41,117 bases of DNA. Source: Pseudomonadota bacterium (GTDB lineage Bacteria; Pseudomonadota; Gammaproteobacteria; Burkholderiales; Rhodocyclaceae). Position numbers and translations under genes: made by a program. A model generated the notes under the pieces. That model had not been told where the DNA came from, did not search any database, and saw only the letters and a list, made by a program, of their open reading frames with translations. Where the stretch lies: the NCBI GenBank assembly GCA_018262195.1, contig JAGTRS010000044.1:1-41117 (forward strand), written 5' to 3'. Shown piece after piece: positions 36,614 through 41,117 of this stretch. Every line of letters begins with the position of its first letter. Position 1 is the stretch's first letter.

Positions 36614-37237
36614 ATGTCACCTGATCAGTTGATTGTCGAGTTTGATCGTGCGCTACGTACGGTGCTGGCTCCGGCGCGTAGTGTCCGGCCTGTGCCGGGT
36701 AGTGCCCTGCCTGAGGCTGAGCTGGATGTCGCCCAGAAGCATCATGTTGCCGGTCTAATGCGGGTCAATCACTGTGGTGAGATTTGTGCGCAGGCCCTAT
36801 ATCAAGGGCAGGCCTTAACCTCGCGTGACCCTTCAGTTCGGGATGCGCTGCGTAGCGCAGCGGATGAAGAGACAGAGCATCTTGCGTGGACCGAACAGCG
36901 TATTGGCGAGCTGGGCGGGCGAAAAAGCCTACTGAATCCGGTTTGGTATTTAGGTTCACTGACCCTCGGTCTCGCTGCCGGTGTGTTGGGCGACAAGTGG
37001 AATCTGGGCTTTCTTGCCGAAACCGAGCGCCAGGTTGAGGCTCATTTGGATGGGCATCTGCTGAGTTTGCCTAATGATGATTTGCGTTCTCGGGCAATTG
37101 TCGACCAGATGAGGCTGGATGAAATCCAGCATGCAGAGACGGCGGTCCATTTTGGTGCTGCCGAACTGCCCGCTCCGGCCAAGGCTCTCATGAGGGTTAT
37201 GGCCAAGATCATGACTGGCATTACCTACCGAATCTGA
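36614..37237 (+). CDS. coq7: 2-polyprenyl-3-methyl-6-methoxy-1,4-benzoquinone monooxygenase Coq7
   Basis: Coq7 is the di-iron hydroxylase of the penultimate ubiquinone step. The 207-residue protein has the repeated iron-ligand motifs [23 protein letters not shown] and the matching pair EAHLD and [10 protein letters not shown]-terminal residues 1-40 are less conserved, as usual. It closes the rppH-CNP1-coq7 operon and is convergent with the OsmC-family gene (22 nt gap, no visible terminator). Confidence 0.96.
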   Translation: MSPDQLIVEFDRALRTVLAPARSVRPVPGSALPEAELDVAQKHHVAGLMRVNHCGEICAQALYQGQALTSRDPSVRDALRSAADEETEHLAWTEQRIGELGGRKSLLNPVWYLGSLTLGLAAGVLGDKWNLGFLAETERQVEAHLDGHLLSLPNDDLRSRAIVDQMRLDEIQHAETAVHFGAAELPAPAKALMRVMAKIMTGITYRI

Positions 37238-37259
37238 CCTGTGGCTGGCAAGGTAAGTC

Positions 37260-37688
37260 TCAGGATTCTTCGATGATCTCGAAGTCGTAGGTGATCTCGG
37301 CGGTCTTGCCAATCATGATTGATGCCGAGCAGTACTTGTCTTTAGAAAGTTCTATGGCGCGGGCGACTGCCTCGGGCTTCAGCTGCTTTCCTTTGACGCG
37401 GTAATGGAAGTGGATGCTGGTAAAGACCTTGGGGTCGCTTTCTGCGCGCTCGGCTTTCAGGCTTACATCGCAACCGCTAACGAGCTGTCGGCCTTTCTTG
37501 AGAATCAAGACGACATCAAACGCCGAGCAGCCTCCTGTGCCAGCTAACACCATTTCCATTGGACGAAGGCCAATATTGCGCCCACCTGCTTCTGGGGCGC
37601 CATCCATTACGACAGCGTGACCGCTTCCTGTTTCTGCAACAAACGACATTCCTGCGTCGTTACCCATCCATCTAACAGTGCATTCCAT
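37260..37688 (-). CDS. OsmC-family protein
   Basis: A 142-residue OsmC/Ohr-fold protein related to E. coli YhfA. Visible are NIGLRPMEMVLAGTGGCSAFDVVLIL (first cysteine), KDKYCSASIMIGKTAEITYDF (second cysteine), the two peroxidatic-type cysteines of the superfamily. OsmC-family proteins usually reduce organic hydroperoxides, but YhfA-like members are not well characterised. A strong AAGGAG ribosome site supports the ATG at 37688; the extension to 37748 is not conserved. Confidence 0.9.
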   Translation of the reverse strand: MECTVRWMGNDAGMSFVAETGSGHAVVMDGAPEAGGRNIGLRPMEMVLAGTGGCSAFDVVLILKKGRQLVSGCDVSLKAERAESDPKVFTSIHFHYRVKGKQLKPEAVARAIELSKDKYCSASIMIGKTAEITYDFEIIEES

Positions 37689-37750
37689 CGATATCTCCTT
37701 GCTGTGCCTAAATTTTAGCGGATATAGGATCAATTTGGATTTCGGCATGT

Positions 37751-37769
37751 ATTGCTGCGACGCAGCAAT
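37751..37769. repeat. 19-bp palindrome (site A)
   Basis: ATTGCTGCG-A-CGCAGCAAT is a perfect inverted repeat with a one-base centre. It lies upstream of the OsmC-family gene in a long noncoding gap. It is operator-like; the factor is unknown. Confidence 0.6.
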
Positions 37770-37839
37770 TTCGATTGAGTTTGGTAGGTGGTTTGCCGGC
37801 TCCGCGTGGTTTAAATATTAGTGAACTATATTGATGAAT

Positions 37840-37910
37840 ATGTTATTTAATCAAATAAAACATAGTGTTAAAGTATATTAATATTTTCAATTATGTTATT
37901 AATAAAACAT
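37840..37910. repeat. Two imperfect AT-rich repeats
   Basis: ATGTTATTT...AAATAAAACAT at 37840-37863 is repeated in shorter form (ATGTTATTAATAAAACAT) at 37893-37910. Both are partly self-complementary at their ends (ATGTT/AACAT). They sit in a strikingly AT-rich island of about 120 bp inside a GC-rich chromosome. They are possibly binding sites for one protein. Confidence 0.5.
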
Positions 37911-37927
37911 TTGTGCGCCGCACAAAT
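37909..37927. repeat. 19-bp palindrome (site B)
   Basis: ATTTGTGCG-C-CGCACAAAT is a perfect inverted repeat with a one-base centre. It immediately precedes the putative small RNA region (about 37930-38080). Confidence 0.6.
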
Positions 37928-37929
37928 AA

Positions 37930-38079
37930 TTCTTGCGCGCTACGTTTGCTTCGGGCAAAATGTGAAGCGTACGAACTGTAGTGGCTTTGAAGCGATAAGT
38001 TCTTCAGTTCAGATTTGTCTCCTCCACCCTCCTCCTTTGGTGTGGATTTAACGCGGCTCTGCGAGCCGCGTTTTTTTTG
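37930..38079 (+). ncRNA. Candidate small RNA with anti-Shine-Dalgarno motifs
   Basis: There is no coding frame on the + strand here, but a strong terminator ends the segment. Possible stems are TTTGC-TTCGG-GCAAA (37945-37959) and GAACTG/CAGTTC (37973-37978 with 38005-38010, enclosing GCTT/AAGC). Two unpaired CU-rich motifs follow, TCTCCTCC (38018-38025) and CCCTCCTCC (38027-38035), which are complementary to ribosome binding sites, as in several riboregulator families. The 5' end and promoter are not defined. This is a candidate only. Confidence 0.4.
38050..38078 (+). terminator. Strong intrinsic terminator without a known upstream gene
   Basis: AACGCGGCTC-TGC-GAGCCGCGTT is a perfect 10-bp stem (38050-38072) that runs into eight T. 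It points along the + strand, but the nearest + gene upstream (coq7) ends about 800 nt away and the OsmC-family gene between them is on the other strand. It therefore probably terminates a noncoding transcript. Confidence 0.9.
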
Positions 38080-38107
38080 TCTAATTCTCCGATTGCTCGA
38101 GAAGGCA

Positions 38108-38137
38108 TTGACAGCGGCTTGTAGAGTCGATTAAAAT
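38108..38137 (+). promoter_or_regulatory. rplM-rpsI promoter
   Basis: TTGACA (38108-38113) and TAAAAT (38132-38137) are 18 nt apart, a near-consensus sigma-70 promoter. It gives a leader of about 45 nt before the rplM ATG and lies just after the orphan terminator. Confidence 0.75.
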
Positions 38138-38188
38138 CCGCGCCTTTCTCCAATCCGCGCCCAATTTTTTTCAGGACGGCACACTTAT

Positions 38189-38491
38189 ATGAAAACGTTT
38201 TCCGCCAAGCCACATGAGGTGAAGCGCGAGTGGTTTGTGGTAGACGCCACAGACAAGGTGCTCGGGGCTGAAGATAAGAAGTACTTCCGTCACTCTGGCT
38301 ATCCGGGCGGTATTTACGAAACCAACTTCAAGAAAATGCAGCAACGCTTCCCGGGTCGCGCCTTGGAAACTGCCGTCAAGGGCATGCTGCCGAAGGGTCC
38401 GCTGGGCTACGCCATGCTGAAGAAGCTGAAGTGCTACGCCGGCGAGCAGCATCCGCATACTGCCCAGCAGCCGAAGGCTCTGGAAATTTAA
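38189..38491 (+). CDS. rplM: Ribosomal protein L13 with a 42-residue internal deletion
   Basis: L13 is an early-assembling large-subunit protein, normally 142 residues. This one has 100. Residues 1-26 ([18 protein letters not shown]...KVLG) and 27-100 ([15 protein letters not shown] ... [15 protein letters not shown] ... AAQQP-like [11 protein letters not shown]) match the family well. The central block that normally follows VLG (RLA...RLRGKHKA.YTPHVDTGD...VTGNK) is missing, about 126 nt and in frame, with the junction near 38266. That block carries basic rRNA-contacting residues. rpsI follows 9 nt later and is intact. Either this is a real deletion, with a full rplM elsewhere or a modified ribosome, or it is an assembly error. 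Confidence 0.9.
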   Translation: MKTFSAKPHEVKREWFVVDATDKVLGAEDKKYFRHSGYPGGIYETNFKKMQQRFPGRALETAVKGMLPKGPLGYAMLKKLKCYAGEQHPHTAQQPKALEI

Positions 38492-38500
38492 GGGGTCATC

Positions 38501-38893
38501 ATGGCTGAAAGTTATTTCTACGGTACTGGTCGTCGCAAGAGCGCCGTTGCCCGTGTTTTCATGAAGCGTGGTTCCGGTGCCATCGTTGTAAACGGCAAGC
38601 CGGTTGATCAGTTTTTCTCCCGCGAAACCGGCCGCATGATCGTGCGTCAGCCGTTGGCGCTGGTTGAGCAACTGACCGGTTTCGATATCAAGGTTAACGT
38701 TATCGGCGGTGGCGAATCAGGCCAAGCAGGAGCTGTTCGCCACGGCATTACCCGTGCCCTGATCGAATATGATGCAGCGCTGAAGCCTGCTCTGTCGAAG
38801 GCTGGCTTTGTTACTCGTGATGCTCGTGAAGTCGAACGTAAGAAGGTCGGTTTCCACAAGGCTCGTCGTCGCAAGCAGTTCTCCAAGCGTTAA
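38501..38893 (+). CDS. rpsI: Ribosomal protein S9
   Basis: The small-subunit protein whose C-terminal tail reaches the P-site tRNA. All 130 residues are present: [62 protein letters not shown] with the conserved SKR end. It follows rplM in the usual order and ends at a strong terminator. Confidence 0.98.
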   Translation: MAESYFYGTGRRKSAVARVFMKRGSGAIVVNGKPVDQFFSRETGRMIVRQPLALVEQLTGFDIKVNVIGGGESGQAGAVRHGITRALIEYDAALKPALSKAGFVTRDAREVERKKVGFHKARRRKQFSKR

Positions 38894-38909
38894 TTTGCTT
38901 CGAGCGCAG

Positions 38910-38937
38910 AAAAAGCCGCCTTTTGGCGGCTTTTTTG
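38910..38937 (+). terminator. Intrinsic terminator after rpsI
   Basis: AAAAAGCCGCC-TTTT-GGCGGCTTTTT (38910-38935) is an 11-bp stem continued by a T-run. It closes the rplM-rpsI transcript. Confidence 0.92.
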
Positions 38938-39145
38938 TTTTTCGGGTGCGCGGTATGATGTCTTTCCTCGAAATGCGATAACCAGGGTCAATATTTCTGA
39001 CTCGATCCGATGTGTTCGGGAGGGGCTCTCCGGTTCTGCGTTTGGTATTCAAGCCGGGTTTGTTCTATCGCAAAGTGATGCGGGGTTGGAGTGAGGACCT
39101 GTTGAATATGGAAAAATCTATTGTGCGAGGAGAGGTGGTGGCGCT
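38938..39145. other. Noncoding gap between rpsI and the DUF6776 gene
   Basis: About 200 nt without a convincing gene on either strand. It must contain the promoter for the DUF6776-bactofilin-erpA group, but no clear -35/-10 pair was found. GGAGAGG at its end is the ribosome site of the next gene. Confidence 0.5.
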
Positions 39146-39880
39146 ATGCCGACCTCTGTTGTTTCCTTGAAACTGAAGCGCTTCCGTTATCGGTTTGGGA
39201 TTTCCGCGCCAAGGGTGGTTGTGCGCAGTCATGTGCCGTGGCAATGGTTGGTGCCGCCATTTGTCTTGTTGGCGCTTTTGTTGGCCGTTGGTGGATGGTT
39301 GGTTGCTCAGAAAAAGGAAGCAGGGGTGTTGGGGGCTGAGGTTGAGAGCCTTCGTCAGCAGCTTAAAGCCCAGAGTGATGAGCTAAGTGTTCTGCGCACA
39401 ATGGCTGGAACGGGCCAAAGTGCCGTGAGTATAGAGCGAGCAGCACAGCAGCAGTTGCTGGGAAAAATCCAGGGGTTGGAGGCGGAAAATGCGGTGCTCA
39501 GGGAAGATATTCTTCTTTTTGAACGATTGATTCCGATTGCGGGAGAAGGTACTTCGATTCGTATCGAGAATTTCAGGGTTTTAAAGGAGGCTGAAACGCG
39601 TTTTCGTTATCGTTTGCTGCTTGCCTTCCACTCAGACAAGCAAACCCCGGATTTTCGTGGTCGCTTGCAGCTTGCAATTAAGTACGCTAACGGCGGCAAG
39701 GTCTTGCAATTGCTGTTGCCCGAGGGGCGTGAAAATGCCGCCGAATTTCAGTTGGAAATTAAGCATTTTCTACGCCGTGAGGGGGGGTTTGAGTTGCCGG
39801 CTGGTGCGGTTTTGCAGGGTGTTGAAGCGCGTGTATTGCAGGGTGATACACTCAGGGTGAAGCGATTGGCCCAATTTTAG
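39146..39880 (+). CDS. DUF6776-family membrane protein
   Basis: A 244-residue protein with one membrane helix (about 32-54, WLVPPFVLLALLLAVGGWLVA), a coiled coil (about 58-130; ESLRQQLKAQSDELSVLR; LLGKIQGLEAENAVLREDILLFERL) and a C-terminal beta-rich domain. It looks like the DUF6776 family found in betaproteobacteria next to bactofilin. The topology, a short N-in tail and a periplasmic coiled coil, is reminiscent of division or cell-shape proteins. Function unknown. Bactofilin follows 9 nt later. Confidence 0.8.
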   Translation: MPTSVVSLKLKRFRYRFGISAPRVVVRSHVPWQWLVPPFVLLALLLAVGGWLVAQKKEAGVLGAEVESLRQQLKAQSDELSVLRTMAGTGQSAVSIERAAQQQLLGKIQGLEAENAVLREDILLFERLIPIAGEGTSIRIENFRVLKEAETRFRYRLLLAFHSDKQTPDFRGRLQLAIKYANGGKVLQLLLPEGRENAAEFQLEIKHFLRREGGFELPAGAVLQGVEARVLQGDTLRVKRLAQF

Positions 39881-39889
39881 GAGTAACCC

Positions 39890-40291
39890 ATGTTCGGGAA
39901 AAAAAATGAAAATAAGCCTCAAGGGCGTATCGACAGCCTCATTGGCGCAGGTACGCGTGTAGAGGGGAGTTTGTATTTTACCGGGGGGTTAAGGATTGAT
40001 GGCGAGGTGAAAGGAAGTGTTCAGGCGGCAGATGGCGCATCGTCTTCAACCTTGGTGCTAAGTGAGCATGCGCGTATTGAAGGCGCTGTGGCTGTTGCGC
40101 ATCTTGTGACGAATGGCACAGTAGTTGGGCCTGTTAACATAACGGAAACGCTAGAGATGCAGTCGAAGTCCCGCATCGTAGGTGATGTGGAATACGCCGC
40201 CATCGAAATGCACCAAGGAGCGGTGATTGAGGGGCGTTTGGTTCATTCGGCTAGCAAGTCGGTGGAACTAAAATTGGCTGCGTCGGCCTAA
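39890..40291 (+). CDS. Bactofilin (polymer-forming cytoskeletal protein)
   Basis: A 133-residue bactofilin, a beta-helical protein that polymerises without nucleotide and organises cell-shape or wall enzymes. The DUF583 core spans about 17-115 ([69 protein letters not shown]-like [10 protein letters not shown]) flanked by short disordered ends. The ribosome site GGAG precedes the ATG. It is coupled to the DUF6776 gene upstream, which may be its membrane partner. Confidence 0.94.
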   Translation: MFGKKNENKPQGRIDSLIGAGTRVEGSLYFTGGLRIDGEVKGSVQAADGASSSTLVLSEHARIEGAVAVAHLVTNGTVVGPVNITETLEMQSKSRIVGDVEYAAIEMHQGAVIEGRLVHSASKSVELKLAASA

Positions 40292-40355
40292 ACGAATTGA
40301 CCGGAATTGCACTGGCTCGCATAATCTCGCACGAAATTTCTTTGGAGTTGTCCTC

Positions 40356-40706
40356 ATGAACGCAGTTAATGAAATGGCTATCCCTTTGGTTTTTACTGAC
40401 AATGCCGCTGGCAAGGTCAAGGAGTTGATTGAAGAGGAGGGTAACCCCGGGCTCAAGTTGCGCGTATTTGTTACTGGTGGCGGTTGCTCGGGCTTCCAGT
40501 ATGGATTTACTTTTGACGAGGAAGTAAATGAAGATGATACGACCATGGAAAAGAATGGTGTGACCTTGCTGATTGATCCGATGAGCTATCAGTACTTGGT
40601 TGGTGCCGAAATAGATTACACCGAAGGTTTGGAGGGTTCGCAATTCGTAATTCGTAACCCGAATGCAACCTCGACCTGTGGTTGTGGCTCTTCATTCTCG
40701 GCTTGA
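40356..40706 (+). CDS. erpA: Iron-sulfur cluster insertion protein ErpA
   Basis: ErpA is an A-type carrier that delivers Fe-S clusters to apo-proteins. The 116 residues have the three cluster cysteines in [11 protein letters not shown] and [10 protein letters not shown], and the family ends with this tail. Start: ATG at 40356. Gene order DUF6776-bactofilin-erpA is common in betaproteobacteria. A GNRA-loop terminator follows. Confidence 0.97.
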   Translation: MNAVNEMAIPLVFTDNAAGKVKELIEEEGNPGLKLRVFVTGGGCSGFQYGFTFDEEVNEDDTTMEKNGVTLLIDPMSYQYLVGAEIDYTEGLEGSQFVIRNPNATSTCGCGSSFSA

Positions 40707-40720
40707 TTGCTTTCGTATTC

Positions 40721-40747
40721 AAAAAAGCGGCGAAAGCCGCTTTTTTT
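40721..40747 (+). terminator. Intrinsic terminator after erpA
   Basis: AAAAAAGCGGC-GAAA-GCCGCTTTTTT is an 11-bp stem with a GAAA tetraloop and a T-run. Confidence 0.93.
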
Positions 40748-40917
40748 ACGTCCAGAAAGTCTGTTCTGATCGGTTGCTGCTGACGGGGTAGGGGTTCCTG
40801 TTTTCTCCAGGAGAAGAAGGGGTGGTGCTTCAAACTGGAAAACTAAGGTTGCCAAGGTGAGGGTAAGTTGAGCGCCTTTGTTGCACAGATATTGAATCGA
40901 ATGTATTCACAATTTTG
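40748..40917 (+). other. Upstream region of a probable rRNA operon
   Basis: No coding sequence. It contains a small TTCTCC-A-GGAGAA palindrome (40803-40815) and a TGCTGCTGACGG (40775-40786) repeated at 41061-41072. The AT-rich block just before 40918 (TTCACAATTTTG) could serve as an UP element. Confidence 0.4.
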
Positions 40918-40945
40918 TTGACGGTCTATTTAGTCTCTATATAAT
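40918..40945 (+). promoter_or_regulatory. rRNA operon promoter P1 (candidate)
   Basis: TTGACG and a perfect TATAAT are 16 nt apart, followed by the GC-rich discriminator GCGCACC typical of stringently controlled promoters. There is an AT-rich stretch upstream. Confidence 0.75.
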
Positions 40946-41021
40946 GCGCACCTCTTCTGCGGTGCCGGGGGTTTTCGGCGGAGCGGGGGGGCAGGTGAAG
41001 CAAGAATTTTTGCTGAAGTGC

Positions 41022-41050
41022 TTGACGGGGTGGGGGGTTTGCTTCATAAT
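41022..41050 (+). promoter_or_regulatory. rRNA operon promoter P2 (candidate)
   Basis: TTGACG and CATAAT are 17 nt apart, about 105 nt downstream of P1. Tandem promoters are usual for rrn operons. Confidence 0.7.
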
Positions 41051-41096
41051 CTCGCCTCTCTGCTGCTGACGGACATCTAGTTCGGCGGGGTGGAAC

Positions 41097-41108
41097 TGAT
41101 CTTTAACA
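41097..41108 (+). promoter_or_regulatory. boxA-like antitermination element in the rRNA leader
   Basis: TGATCTTTAACA is close to the E. coli rrn boxA (TGCTCTTTAACA) that binds NusB/NusE. It lies 47 nt after P2 and is followed by AAATTGGACA to the window edge. The 16S gene itself is not reached. Confidence 0.75.
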
Positions 41109-41117
41109 AATTGGACA

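Noticed and set aside
37820..37870. FNR/ANR site (TTGAT-N4-ATCAA) in the AT-rich gap
   Set aside because: TTGAT and ATCAA are present but 14 nt apart instead of 4.
38005..38040. Possible tRNA 3' end (GTTCAGATT followed by CTCCTCCACC)
   Set aside because: No matching acceptor strand, D-arm or anticodon arm upstream, and the T-loop lacks the conserved C.
38004..38213. 69-residue minus-strand frame upstream of rplM
   Set aside because: It crosses the orphan terminator and the rplM promoter and start; composition is not protein-like.
40775..41072. TGCTGCTGACGG direct repeat as an attachment site
   Set aside because: Only 12 bp, lies within an rRNA promoter region and is not associated with any integrase or mobile gene.

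Overview
The window is a stretch of housekeeping chromosome from a GC-rich betaproteobacterium, most likely a Rhodocyclales member close to Dechloromonas/Azonexus. The assignment rests on gene content and protein sequence style (diheme cytochrome c4, MsrPQ, SlmA, PilBCD, CNP1-like protein, DUF6776-bactofilin-ErpA, BioC next to BioB). No phage, insertion sequence, CRISPR array or large genomic island was seen. Gene density is high and most genes lie in short operons.

Layout. 1-2817 (+): glyA (first codons cut off by the window edge), nrdR and ribD, tightly coupled. 2886-6934 (-): a moeB/thiF-type adenylyltransferase, an unrecognised conserved small protein, a carboxyl-terminal protease and an EnvC-like murein hydrolase activator whose 3' end is frameshifted. 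7011-9941 (+): an ArsR-family regulator, a membrane-anchored rhodanese, grxC, secB, an SH3-domain protein and gpsA; the first three look like a sulfur/redox module. 9938-11161 (-): trmL and comF. 11245-13118 (+): bioB-bioC. 13176-16929 (-): msrPQ, an HDOD protein with a CBS-domain protein, and cytochrome c4. 17038-18839 (+): engB and hemB. 18889-31699 (-): slmA, a HAD phosphatase, argB, hsp20, nudB, a barstar/secreted-RNase pair, aspS, DUF502, an FmdB zinc ribbon, pilD-pilC-pilB, a CorC/HlyC-like protein and a CcsA-like protein. 31729-33096 (+): ffh. 33097-35426 (-): a lytic transglycosylase and proS. 35539-37237 (+): rppH, a CNP1-like protein and coq7. 37260-37688 (-): an OsmC-family protein. 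38189-40706 (+): rplM-rpsI, then DUF6776, bactofilin and erpA. 40747-41117: a promoter/leader region that looks like the start of an rRNA operon, with tandem promoters and a boxA-like element; the 16S gene would lie beyond the window.

The most unusual points are: (1) rplM encodes an L13 of only 100 residues, with an in-frame gap of about 42 residues relative to the normal 142; (2) envC has lost a short segment near its 3' end, so that its conserved C-terminus is in another frame; (3) the 500-nt gap before rplM is AT-rich, carries two 19-bp palindromes and ends in a strong + strand terminator with no gene in front of it, preceded by two CU-rich anti-Shine-Dalgarno-like motifs, which suggests an unannotated small RNA; (4) a secreted barnase-type RNase and its barstar sit inside the aspS-nudB operon; (5) the ArsR regulator has the two-cysteine spacing of persulfide sensors and heads a rhodanese/glutaredoxin operon; (6) a good sigma-32-type promoter for hsp20 overlaps the end of nudB. 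The two deletions could be real or assembly errors, and this should be settled before anything biological is built on them.
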